The notes under the pieces were generated by a model, which worked only from the letters and a program-made list of their open reading frames with translations, was not told the origin of the DNA and did no database searches. Below are positions 7,311-14,983 of a stretch of DNA of 25,615 nucleotides, piece after piece. Source of the stretch: JAQBFJ01 sp032123435 (GTDB taxonomy: Bacteria > Verrucomicrobiota > Kiritimatiellia > UBA8416 > JAQBFJ01); the NCBI GenBank assembly GCA_032123435.1, contig JAQBFJ010000035.1, positions 1-25,615 of the forward strand. Reading direction: 5' to 3'. Numbering within the stretch: the stretch's first letter is position 1; each line of letters starts with the position of its first letter. Position numbers and translations under genes: made by a program.

Positions 7311-8405
7311 ATGAAATTGCAAATAACGAAAAGTGCACTTCAAGCCGGCCTGCAAGCCGTTCAAAATATAGTCAGTGTTAGAAGCACACTTCCCATTCTT
7401 TCCAATGTATTGTTAAGCAGTGAGAAAGATGGGCTTTGGCTTACAACAACAGATTTAGACATAAGCGTAAAATGCAGAGTGGATGCTACAGTATCAAAGG
7501 CTGGAGCATGCACAGTGCCGGCAAAGAGATTGACGGGCATCGTGAGGGAACTTGCGGATACAACGATAGACATTGGATCTGATGAAAAACATGTTGTTAC
7601 CATTGCGTGTAACTCGTCGTTATTCAAAATTATTGGAATTACAGAAGATGAGTTTCCGCCAATGGCGAAGCCGGACGGAAAATACATGTATCATTTAGAC
7701 CAAGGCATATTAAAAGATATGCTGAGAAAAACTTCATACGCGGCGTCAACAGATGAAACTCGTTATGTGCTTAATGGCGTTCTTATGAGTTTTCGAAGCG
7801 GAAAACTGGCTGTAGTTGCTACCGATGGCCGTCGTCTAGCGCTTGTTGAGCATGAAATTGATTTTCCCAAAGAGGCAGAAATAGACATGATTTTGCCCAC
7901 AAAAACAGTTGCAGAACTTTTGAGAAATCTTGGAGACGAAGGAGAAGTAAAGATCACGGCAAAGGAAAACCAGGTAGTATTTGAATTTGGCAATATTACT
8001 CTTACATCCAAAATTATTGATGGAACATATCCGAATTATAAACAAGTAATACCGCCGCACTGTGACGAACGCGTGGTGGTAGAAAGAGAAAGCCTGCTAA
8101 CCGCATTGAAGCGGGTAGCAGTGTTAACTACCGACAAGGCCAGGACAACACAAATTACTTTTACGAAAAATAAAATAGTCGTCACGACAAGCACGCCGGA
8201 TGTTGGCGAAGGCATGGAAAGTATTCCGGTGAAATACACAGGAAAAGAAATTTGCGTTGCGTTTAATCCAGAGTTTATGATGGATCCATTGCGCAACCTG
8301 GCCGTAGACGAAGTCTTTATTGAGCTTACCGACGATATGAGTCCCGGCGTGATCAAATGCGAAACACCTTTTCTCTACGTCTTGATGCCAATAAGAATAA
8401 CGTAA
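7311..8405 (+). CDS. dnaN: DNA polymerase III beta subunit (sliding clamp)
   Basis: DnaN forms the ring-shaped clamp that tethers DNA polymerase and other replication and repair proteins to DNA. The 364-residue length is typical and the sequence aligns end to end with the family. It begins MKLQITKSALQAGLQAVQNI. It has LPILSNVLL (about 27-35), TTTDLDISV, TDGRRLAL in the second domain and the closing YVLMPIR that forms part of the partner-binding cleft. The start is secure: ctggagaaaactATG gives GGAG 8 bp upstream. It directly follows the probable origin and is co-directional with the right-hand fork. Its coding strand begins the A/G-rich regime that persists to the window end. MutL, a known clamp-interacting protein, is also in this window. 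Confidence 0.97.
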   Translation: MKLQITKSALQAGLQAVQNIVSVRSTLPILSNVLLSSEKDGLWLTTTDLDISVKCRVDATVSKAGACTVPAKRLTGIVRELADTTIDIGSDEKHVVTIACNSSLFKIIGITEDEFPPMAKPDGKYMYHLDQGILKDMLRKTSYAASTDETRYVLNGVLMSFRSGKLAVVATDGRRLALVEHEIDFPKEAEIDMILPTKTVAELLRNLGDEGEVKITAKENQVVFEFGNITLTSKIIDGTYPNYKQVIPPHCDERVVVERESLLTALKRVAVLTTDKARTTQITFTKNKIVVTTSTPDVGEGMESIPVKYTGKEICVAFNPEFMMDPLRNLAVDEVFIELTDDMSPGVIKCETPFLYVLMPIRIT

Positions 8406-8442
8406 TTGGTTATGACCATAGACGCTTTCTTTAAAGACCTCA

Positions 8443-8516
8443 TGCCGGATGGTGTAACGGTAGCACAACAGATTCTGGATCTGTTTGCCTAGGTTCGAAT
8501 CCTAGTCCGGCAACCA
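8443..8516 (+). tRNA. tRNA-Gln, anticodon CTG, CCA encoded
   Basis: A full cloverleaf can be folded by hand. The acceptor stem is TGCCGGA/TCCGGCA (8443-8449 with 8506-8512, all seven pairs), with discriminator A8513 and an encoded CCA at 8514-8516. The anticodon stem is acaga/tctgt around the loop TTCTGGA, giving anticodon CTG at 8475-8477. The T arm is CTAGG/CCTAG with loop TTCGAAT. It begins 37 bp after the dnaN stop and may be cotranscribed with it. A T-rich stretch follows. Confidence 0.96.
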
Positions 8517-8541
8517 TTATTTTGAAATACATTTTTGATGC

Positions 8542-8570
8542 TTGAGTACAGCACCATAAATAGTTATTGT
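8542..8570 (+). promoter_or_regulatory. Possible sigma70-type promoter before the ClpP-like gene
   Basis: TTGAGT (8542-8547) and TATTGT (8565-8570) are separated by 17 bp, each matching consensus at four of six bases. The position, 56 bp before the ATG at 8626 and after a tRNA gene, is sensible for a promoter. The match is weak. Confidence 0.3.
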
Positions 8571-8625
8571 GCGTACATAAACGAACAGATAACGCCGGAT
8601 AAATAAAAATAAGGAAAAACACGTT

Positions 8626-10215
8626 ATGAAATTCATGTTGCCCATTTTTACCGCGGGTTTATTGGCGTGGCTCATACCATTAGCGGCGAGCGCGGAAAAA
8701 GATAAAGATACACAGGAAGCTGTTCAGAGCACGAAGGAAAAACCAGAGAGGGATATTAAAACGGAACAGCTTACAACGGAAAAAAACCGAATTGCGGCGG
8801 AGAATCAGCTCAGAGAAGAAAAAACAAAGCACAGCATGGCAGAACTGCTGGAAGAAAAACAGAGATTGGAAATAGGGAACAGCCTGGAAGCTGAACGGCA
8901 TAAAAAGAATTCTGCGGCAATTAACGCCAAGGCACAACAGCTTAAACTGGAGCAGGAAAACGCAGAGAAGCAATTCAAACTTGGAATACAAAAACTCCAC
9001 GAGGAAAAAGAAACCCTGGGCCTGCAAAACGCGATCAGCCAGGAGAAACAAACCATGCTTCGCGCGGCGCTCAACGCCGAAATAGAACAACTGAAGCTGG
9101 AGATGGAAAAACAGAAACAAGTTCAGGCAAAAAACCTTTGCGGCATTGAGGCGCAAAAAGATGCGTTAAGCCTGGAAAACCTGCTGGTGGCAGAACAATA
9201 CAAGCAGGCAACAGCTAACCTGCAAAACGAAAATATGCGCATGAAGCTGGAAATAGAAAAGAGAGAAATACTTTTGAACGAAACGATTCAGGAAATTAAC
9301 GCGGAAAAAGAAACACTCAACGCGGAGAACGCCAAGCTCACAGCGCTTATTCAGAATATGAACCTTAAATTTCAAATACAGCAGGACGAAATTACGCAAA
9401 AGTTGGCAGACCTGGAATCAAGCATCAACCTGAGAGAAACAAAAGATAACTGGCAAAGCCAGGTACATCGCGATATAGAATATAAGAAACAACCGTTTAA
9501 GGATGGAGTTCTGACAATCAGCGACAGGAGAATTCCATTAAACGATGCCATTGTGGAAGGAACCGCCGATTTTATCACCAAGCGTATTCATTACTTCAAT
9601 AATCAATCCACGGAAGACCCGATTTTCATTGTCATAGACCGCAGTCCAGGCGGGTCGGTCATGGAAGGATACAGAATCCTTAAAGGCATGGAAGAAAGCG
9701 AAGCCCCTGTTCATGTTGTGGTTAAATCGTTTGCAGCAAGTATGGCGGCAACAATTGCGACAATCGCAGAGCGTTCATATGCGTACCCAAACGCCATTTT
9801 TCTTCATCATCAGCCTTTTAGTGTTGCGTTTGGCAACATCACGCAACAGGATGAACAACTTCAGATTTTCAAAGAATGGGCTAAACGCCTGCATACACCG
9901 GTCGCAAAGAAAATGAAAATCTCGCTGGACGAGTTTTATAAGCGTATGTACGAAAAGAACTCAGATGGTGATTGGCAGGAATTTGGCGATGAGGCCTGTA
10001 AGTTACGGTGGGTGAACAATGTGGTTACGGAAATAAGAGAGGAAGGCTATACAAAAAAACCAACTGATGAGCCACCACGTCCGATATGGTTTTATTTGTC
10101 GGCAAAAGAAGGCGCCGCAGACCCTAAGAACGATTATATGCTGTTGCCGCGGCTCAAACCTTTTGACTGTTATTTTATTTATAATCCAAACAACCATTAC
10201 CGATGGCCGCAGTAA
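8626..10215 (+). CDS. Exported coiled-coil protein with a C-terminal ClpP-like serine protease domain
   Basis: A 529-residue protein with three parts. Residues 1-23 are a signal peptide ending ASA|E. Residues about 40-275 are a long charged coiled coil made of 50-residue repeats. Residues about 290-470 are a ClpP/crotonase-fold protease domain. Visible protease features are SPGGSV (340-345, oxyanion-type GG), SFAASMAA with the likely nucleophile Ser372 (compare GQAASMGA of ClpP), LHHQP with the likely His395, and Asp447 or Asp449 before DEACKLRWVNNVV (compare EEAxEYGLVD). All three triad residues therefore seem present. Classical ClpP is cytoplasmic, about 200 residues and works with ClpX/A. 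Export plus a coiled coil is unusual, and no AAA+ partner is encoded nearby. The ATG follows taaggaaaaacacgtt. A roughly 50-residue tail ends the protein. Substrate is unknown, and SppA-like function is possible. Confidence 0.8.
   Translation: MKFMLPIFTAGLLAWLIPLAASAEKDKDTQEAVQSTKEKPERDIKTEQLTTEKNRIAAENQLREEKTKHSMAELLEEKQRLEIGNSLEAERHKKNSAAINAKAQQLKLEQENAEKQFKLGIQKLHEEKETLGLQNAISQEKQTMLRAALNAEIEQLKLEMEKQKQVQAKNLCGIEAQKDALSLENLLVAEQYKQATANLQNENMRMKLEIEKREILLNETIQEINAEKETLNAENAKLTALIQNMNLKFQIQQDEITQKLADLESSINLRETKDNWQSQVHRDIEYKKQPFKDGVLTISDRRIPLNDAIVEGTADFITKRIHYFNNQSTEDPIFIVIDRSPGGSVMEGYRILKGMEESEAPVHVVVKSFAASMAATIATIAERSYAYPNAIFLHHQPFSVAFGNITQQDEQLQIFKEWAKRLHTPVAKKMKISLDEFYKRMYEKNSDGDWQEFGDEACKLRWVNNVVTEIREEGYTKKPTDEPPRPIWFYLSAKEGAADPKNDYMLLPRLKPFDCYFIYNPNNHYRWPQ
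8851..9450 (+). repeat. Four tandem 50-residue coiled-coil repeats within the ClpP-like protein
   Basis: Repeat units start at residues 76 (EEKQRLEIGN), 126 (EEKETLGLQN), 176 (AQKDALSLEN) and 226 (AEKETLNAEN), an exact 50-residue period of 150 bp. Each unit has a second conserved block, such as LKLEQE, LKLEME or MKLEIE, roughly 30 residues in. A half-unit echo starts at 51 (TEKNRIAAEN), 25 residues before the first. Nucleotide identity has decayed but the protein phase has not. Confidence 0.75.
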
Positions 10216-10291
10216 AGATCTGCTGAACCGGATTTTTACCGATCAGCACTGTTTTGCGCCATAAAACACAGGCCAGCAAGAGGACAAAAGC

Positions 10292-11353
10292 ATGACTAAA
10301 TCTTATAAAATAGCAGTTATTCCCGGGGACGGGACAGGACCGGAAGTTGTGACTGAAGGAGTAAAGGTTCTGAAGGCGGTGGCAAGAACTTTTGGGTTTG
10401 ACCAGGAGTTTGTATACTTTGATTTTGGTGGAGACCGCTTCCTAAAAACAGGAGAAATACTGCCGGATGCAGCCGTGAATGAACTTAAAACATTCGATGC
10501 AATTTATCTTGGAGCCATAGGACATCCAGAAGTCAAGCCGGGCATTTTAGAAAAAGGAATTCTCCTGCGGCTTCGATTTGAACTGGACCAGTATATTAAT
10601 TTACGGCCGATAAAATTATTTCCGGGCGTGGATACCCCGCTGAAAGGAAAAACATCGAAAGATATCGACTACGTGGTTGTCCGAGAAAATACCGGAGGTC
10701 TTTACACCGGTATAGGCGGCATTTCCATGAAAGGAACAAAGGACGAGGTGGCAATTCAAAGCATGGTTTATAATTACGCTCAGGTTGAACGATGTATTCG
10801 TTATGCCTTTGAGTATACACGGAAACGAGGGCGGAAAAACACACTGGCTTTGTGTGGGAAAACAAATGTTCTAACTTACGTGTACGATCTGTGGGAACGG
10901 GTCTTTCATGATGTTGGGCAACAAGACTTTTCGGAAATTAAAAGAGAATATTATCATGTGGACGCCACATGCATGTGGATGGTGAAAAATCCGGAATGGT
11001 TTGACGTAATTGTCACGGGCAATATGTTTGGCGACATCATAACGGATCTAGGCGCCATTACACAAGGCGGCATGGGAATCGCAGCAGGTGGGAATATCAA
11101 TCCGTCAGGCGTAAGCATGTTTGAACCTATTGGAGGCTCAGCGCCCAAGTATACCGGTAAGAATGTTATTAATCCGCTCGCGGCAATATGCGCCGGCGCA
11201 ATGATGCTGGAAACGATAGGAGAGCAGGCAGCGGCGGATAAAATAGAAGCGGCTGTTGGCGAAGTTACAGGAACAAAGCTTAAGGGCTTGGGAGCCGGCA
11301 AAATGGGATATACGACCACCGAAGTAGGCGATATGGTGGCGAAGCTCGTATAA
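10292..11353 (+). CDS. leuB: 3-isopropylmalate dehydrogenase-like beta-decarboxylating dehydrogenase
   Basis: A 353-residue member of the isocitrate/isopropylmalate dehydrogenase family. The probable reaction is NAD-dependent oxidative decarboxylation of 3-isopropylmalate in leucine synthesis. The N-terminus has IPGDGTGPEV. Substrate-binding arginines occur in RLRFELDQYINLRP (Arg95, Arg105) and RENTGGLYTG (Arg131, Tyr138). Catalytic Lys190 and metal-binding Asp224, Asp248 and Asp252 (GDIITDLGA) are in place. FEPIGGSAPKYTG forms the NAD-binding loop. The LLRLRFELDQ helix and GDIITDLGA..GG style match the LeuB/tartrate-dehydrogenase subgroup seen in actinobacteria, not the enterobacterial LeuB, so a different 2-hydroxyacid substrate cannot be excluded. 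An agaggac ribosome site precedes the ATG. It is 63 bp ahead of asd; no other leu genes are in the window. Confidence 0.85.
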   Translation: MTKSYKIAVIPGDGTGPEVVTEGVKVLKAVARTFGFDQEFVYFDFGGDRFLKTGEILPDAAVNELKTFDAIYLGAIGHPEVKPGILEKGILLRLRFELDQYINLRPIKLFPGVDTPLKGKTSKDIDYVVVRENTGGLYTGIGGISMKGTKDEVAIQSMVYNYAQVERCIRYAFEYTRKRGRKNTLALCGKTNVLTYVYDLWERVFHDVGQQDFSEIKREYYHVDATCMWMVKNPEWFDVIVTGNMFGDIITDLGAITQGGMGIAAGGNINPSGVSMFEPIGGSAPKYTGKNVINPLAAICAGAMMLETIGEQAAADKIEAAVGEVTGTKLKGLGAGKMGYTTTEVGDMVAKLV

Positions 11354-11416
11354 ATAAAAACAAAAGGAATGGCGATAGACAGGTGATGGCCGAAGGGCTC
11401 AGGGAGAAAAGGCGTA

Positions 11417-12418
11417 ATGAAAAAATATAACGTGGGTGTGGTAGGAATAGGCGCAGTGGGGACCCAAATGGTCAAAATTCTGCGCGAGAGAAGTTTTCCG
11501 ATAAATGAACTTCGCGTTCTGGCCCGGAGCGAGCGAGATGAAGAAGTTGCCGGCGAAATGATACACGTAATACCGGCATCGGCTGAAGCGTTCGACGGAC
11601 TGGACTTCGCCTTTTTTGCGGGTACAGAAGGGGCCAAAGGCGCTTCACAGGAATATGGATGGGAGGCGGCAAAAAAGGGTGTGATAATAATTGATAACGG
11701 GGGTGATTTCAGAATGGATCCACGTGTGCCACTGGTGGTTCCGGAAGTAAATGGATCTGCGGCAAAACAGCATCAGGGCTTTATCGCAAACCCAAATTGC
11801 AGTACGATTATTGCCATAATGGCATTAGGCCCACTGCATCGGGCAATAGGTATTAAGAAATTCGTGGTGTCAACATATCAGTCGGTGTCAGGAACCGGAC
11901 AAAACGCCATTACTGAACTGGAACAACAGGCTCGTGAATATGTTAACGGCAAAATTACGACAAAGAGCGCATATCCGCATCAAATTGCGTTCAATGTGAT
12001 ACCGCAGATCGGCGGAATGAAAAAAGAGATGCCCGGTTATACCACTGAAGAAGCCAAAATGTTGCTTGAAACACGTAAGATCCTGGATGACGAGAAGATA
12101 ACAGTGTCTGCCACATGTGTGCGTGTGCCTGTGTTTTATGGACATGCGGAATCAATAAATGTGGAATTCAAGCGCGAAACCAGTCCTGATGAAGTACGTG
12201 GTATTTTGATGTCGGCACCAGGCGTGAAGGTGGTCGACGATCCCGCGGCAGATGTTTATCCGATGCCGCTTAATGCCGAAAAGACTGATGATGTTGAGGT
12301 GGGCAGAATTCGAGTTGACGAAACAGCCCGGAACGGAATTGCGTTATTTGTAATGGGTAACAATATCCGCAAGGGCGCAGCGCTTAATGCTATTCAAATT
12401 GCAGAGCTGTTGATCTAG
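11417..12418 (+). CDS. asd: Aspartate-semialdehyde dehydrogenase
   Basis: Asd reduces aspartyl phosphate to aspartate semialdehyde with NADPH, the branch point to lysine/diaminopimelate, threonine and methionine. Diaminopimelate links it to the same cell-wall pathway as murA. The 333-residue protein opens with the nucleotide-binding GIGAVGTQM (10-18). It has the catalytic Cys128 in NPNCSTI, STYQSVSGTGQ (152-162), RVPVFYGHAE with His243, and the closing GNNIRKGAALNA. These fit the family throughout. The ribosome site is agggag before ATG, with 63 bp from the leuB-like gene and 15 bp to rmuC, so the three are probably cotranscribed. Confidence 0.95.
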   Translation: MKKYNVGVVGIGAVGTQMVKILRERSFPINELRVLARSERDEEVAGEMIHVIPASAEAFDGLDFAFFAGTEGAKGASQEYGWEAAKKGVIIIDNGGDFRMDPRVPLVVPEVNGSAAKQHQGFIANPNCSTIIAIMALGPLHRAIGIKKFVVSTYQSVSGTGQNAITELEQQAREYVNGKITTKSAYPHQIAFNVIPQIGGMKKEMPGYTTEEAKMLLETRKILDDEKITVSATCVRVPVFYGHAESINVEFKRETSPDEVRGILMSAPGVKVVDDPAADVYPMPLNAEKTDDVEVGRIRVDETARNGIALFVMGNNIRKGAALNAIQIAELLI

Positions 12419-12433
12419 CTCGAAAGGTGTAGT

Positions 12434-13540
12434 TTGGCATATATTGTTCCAGTAATGATCGGGATTGCGGTTGCGATTGCGCTGTTGCTGGCGAGCTTCC
12501 TGCTGTTGAGACCAGGACGCAAGGAGGGCAGGGACACTCTGGACCTTTTACAGAACCAGCTCAACGAAAGTCTGCGTCAAACGATCGAACAAATGAGCGA
12601 TCTGCGGCGTTCAGTCACAGAAACTATTCAGAATCTAACAAATCAAGTCACGCGCGGCCTGACTGATACTAATCAAAGACTGGATTCAGCGGGAAAAGTT
12701 ATAGGAGACTTGCGTCAACAGCTGGGACACCTGGAAAATTCATCGGCCCGCATGTTGGAAATAGGACAGGATATGACCAGGCTTGAAGAAATCCTGAAGC
12801 CGCCTAAGCTCAGGGGGATATTGGGAGAATTGCTTCTAGCCGACTTGATCGCTCAAATTCTGCCAACAAGCCATTATAAACTGCAATATCGATTCAAGGG
12901 CGGGGAAACGGTTGATGCCGTTATTTTGATGCATGCCGGCATGGTAGCAATAGATGCCAAGTTTCCGCTGGAGAGTTTTAGAAAAATTATGGCAGCGGAA
13001 AATGAAGACGAACGGACTCGCAATAAAAAAGCATTCGTCAGCGATATAAAGGGACATATTGACAATATTGCCCAAAAGTATATTCGGCCGGATGAAAATA
13101 CATTCGATTTCGCGTTTATGTATATTCCCGCGGAAAACGTATATTACGAAACGATCATTAAAGATAACGAATTTGGCGGCGAAATGGACCTGTTTGAATA
13201 TACCTTAAAGAAAAAAGTGATACCGGTCTCGCCCAATAGTTTTTACGCGTATCTGCAAACAATCGTCATCGGGCTGAAGGGGATGCAAATAGAGGAAAGA
13301 TCCAGAGAGATGATGAACGGTTTATCGCGACTTCAAAAGGAATTCGGTAATTTTTCAGAAGCATTCAAATTGGTAGGCCAGCACCTCGAAAATTCAGTAA
13401 AAAGATACAATGAGGCGGAAAAACGGCTAGGCAAGGTAGAGGCAAAAATTGAACAAATAGATGGATTTGCAAAGGGTTTTGACGAAGATCAGGGCCCGGC
13501 ACCGGCAGATAATTCGGAAAATATTTCCTTTGCATCGTAA
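12434..13540 (+). CDS. rmuC: DNA recombination protein RmuC homologue (TTG start)
   Basis: RmuC-family proteins limit DNA inversion and other rearrangement at short inverted repeats and carry a PD-(D/E)XK nuclease-like core. This 368-residue copy has an N-terminal membrane helix (about 4-25), a coiled-coil segment (about 34-120) and the core from about 125. Core features are LRGILGELLLADLIAQILP, ETVDAVI (Asp161), IDAKFPLESF (Asp174, Lys176) and FAFMYIPAENVYYE, the usual family signatures. A second helical region with an acidic tail closes it. The start is TTG at 12434, preceded by aaaggtg. The first ATG in frame is at codon 8 and would cut the membrane helix, so TTG is preferred. It lies 15 bp after asd. 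Confidence 0.9.
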   Translation: MAYIVPVMIGIAVAIALLLASFLLLRPGRKEGRDTLDLLQNQLNESLRQTIEQMSDLRRSVTETIQNLTNQVTRGLTDTNQRLDSAGKVIGDLRQQLGHLENSSARMLEIGQDMTRLEEILKPPKLRGILGELLLADLIAQILPTSHYKLQYRFKGGETVDAVILMHAGMVAIDAKFPLESFRKIMAAENEDERTRNKKAFVSDIKGHIDNIAQKYIRPDENTFDFAFMYIPAENVYYETIIKDNEFGGEMDLFEYTLKKKVIPVSPNSFYAYLQTIVIGLKGMQIEERSREMMNGLSRLQKEFGNFSEAFKLVGQHLENSVKRYNEAEKRLGKVEAKIEQIDGFAKGFDEDQGPAPADNSENISFAS

Positions 13541-13608
13541 AATAATTATTGTAAATTCTGAATTCTTGGCCTAGGGTACTTCCAGTTATGGCTAGGAAGG
13601 AATAATAA

Positions 13609-14727
13609 ATGGGTAAAATTTTAAGAGTTCTGGTTATATTAATTCTATTGCTGAGCATAGGCGCTCTTGTACTGGGATATATGCTATTTTCCAAGCGTGA
13701 AATGCTGAAAGGCCGCACGCAAAAACTGGAAAAAACAATAAAAGAACTGGATGCCTACATAGAAGCAGAACCAGGTACACTGGAGCAGAAACCCTCATAT
13801 CCCGCCAGAGATATTTCTCCGTGTTCAAACGAAGTCCTTATGAGCCCGGAACGATCGTCGTTCTGGCAGCAATATGATGATAACCTCGAGATTCAAGAGC
13901 CCTTTTCCATGCTTGGTACAGCTAAAAAAACACAACAATTAATGAGTTATTACCAAATTGATTCCTTGACGGGCAACGCGGCCAAAGACTCAATGGGCCA
14001 GAAGATTACCAAGGGCAAGGGAACCATGCAACAGATCTTGGACGATCTGCTTGAAAGCGCGGAAGCGCAATATGAACAATTGAACACCACGCGGCAGCAG
14101 TTGACAATATTGCGCAAGGAATATGTCAGTGCGGTTGAAGAACTGAATGAAAGAAAAGACAAATTGCGCAGCGCGCTGGCAACAATAACAGACCGCGATA
14201 ACACAATATTTGAACTGCGCGAAGAAATTAAACGGCTGGAAGGCAATATATCACGCCTGGAATCCGAAAAAGCATCGTTAGAGGACGAGGTGGCCGAATG
14301 TGAAAGACAGATTGAAAAGTTGAATGAGGTCATGCAGGGCAAAGACAGGGAAATAGCCAGCCTAAAGACCGAAAACATGGACCTGAGAAAAAAGATAGAA
14401 GGGAAGCAGCTGGAAGGGGATAACAGAGGCGATGATTGGGCAGGATTGGAGCCGGGCGAAAAAGGGAAGATAATTTCTGTTAACCCCAAATGGAATTTTG
14501 CTGTTGCCAAGCTGAGCGATGCATTTCTGCGCGAGGTACTGGGTGATGATCTGGATCGAGAATTTAGACCTGTAAATCTGTTTTTAAGACGTCCTGGTTC
14601 GCCTGAATCCTTCGTGTGTAAAATCAGAATTATACAGGTGAAGAAGAAGGAAAAGCTCGGGATAGCGGATATTATGACCAATTGGCAGCAACTGCCGGTA
14701 AGAGAAGGCGATGTGCTGTTCCGTTAA
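13609..14727 (+). CDS. Membrane-anchored coiled-coil protein with a small C-terminal domain, function unknown
   Basis: A 372-residue protein I cannot assign to a named family. It has an N-terminal membrane helix (about 5-27), a polar, partly proline-containing stretch (30-140) and a strong coiled coil (about 145-268). A compact C-terminal domain (about 283-372) reads GKIISVNPKWNFAVAKLSD, then NLFLRR, a KIRIIQV strand, and VREGDVLF. This beta-rich C-terminal pattern resembles domains I recall at the ends of PVC-group coiled-coil proteins. The topology suggests a bitopic envelope protein with the coiled coil in the periplasm. The ATG follows aaggaataata. Its 3' end overlaps the next gene (a lipoprotein) by 17 bp, implying translational coupling and joint function. 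Confidence 0.7.
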   Translation: MGKILRVLVILILLLSIGALVLGYMLFSKREMLKGRTQKLEKTIKELDAYIEAEPGTLEQKPSYPARDISPCSNEVLMSPERSSFWQQYDDNLEIQEPFSMLGTAKKTQQLMSYYQIDSLTGNAAKDSMGQKITKGKGTMQQILDDLLESAEAQYEQLNTTRQQLTILRKEYVSAVEELNERKDKLRSALATITDRDNTIFELREEIKRLEGNISRLESEKASLEDEVAECERQIEKLNEVMQGKDREIASLKTENMDLRKKIEGKQLEGDNRGDDWAGLEPGEKGKIISVNPKWNFAVAKLSDAFLREVLGDDLDREFRPVNLFLRRPGSPESFVCKIRIIQVKKKEKLGIADIMTNWQQLPVREGDVLFR

Positions 14728-14896
14728 ATTCGCACACGATATTTCACTGATCCAACCATGTGTTCTTCTACTGTTTTTTGCGCTGACGTTAGTTTCAGGA
14801 TGCGCCACGCAGGAACAGGAATCGGAAATACCATGGAACAGCCCCCAGCCATGGGAAGGTAGCCCCGCAATCCCCGGCTTGCCGAGATATGATTGA
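14711..14896 (+). CDS. Tiny predicted lipoprotein with PW...PWEG motif
   Basis: A 61-residue frame overlapping the preceding stop codon. It encodes a hydrophobic signal segment (about 12-30) and a lipobox LVSGC, with Cys31 the predicted lipidation site, giving a mature peptide of only 31 residues. The mature part is dominated by EIPWNSPQPWEGSPAIPGLP, a Trp/Pro-rich pattern I recall from small lipoproteins in PVC genomes. The ATG at 14711 follows agaagg at very short spacing, so translation probably relies on coupling to the upstream gene. No other ATG precedes the hydrophobic segment in frame. Likely an envelope-anchored peptide partnering the coiled-coil protein; function unknown. Confidence 0.65.
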   Translation: MCCSVKFAHDISLIQPCVLLLFFALTLVSGCATQEQESEIPWNSPQPWEGSPAIPGLPRYD

Positions 14897-14983
14897 TATA
14901 TTGCATCCTGCACAAAAGCATCTTCTTACCTTTTTGGATCAGTCTTTTATTGACGTTTACAACTATTTTGGGTACAAAAGAGC

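Noticed and set aside
8440..8622. 60-codon - strand frame across the tRNA-Gln gene
   Set aside because: Its C-terminal half is the antisense translation of the tRNA (the familiar GLGFEPR-type artefact), and it has no independent support.
10204..10262. Possible terminator between the ClpP-like gene and leuB
   Set aside because: gctgaaccgg...accgatcagc pairs only partly, with mismatches inside the stem and the T-run in the loop, so I do not call it.
13950..14681. 243-codon - strand frame opposite the coiled-coil gene
   Set aside because: Ser/Phe/Leu-rich antisense shadow of a Glu/Lys-rich coiled coil; no independent signals.
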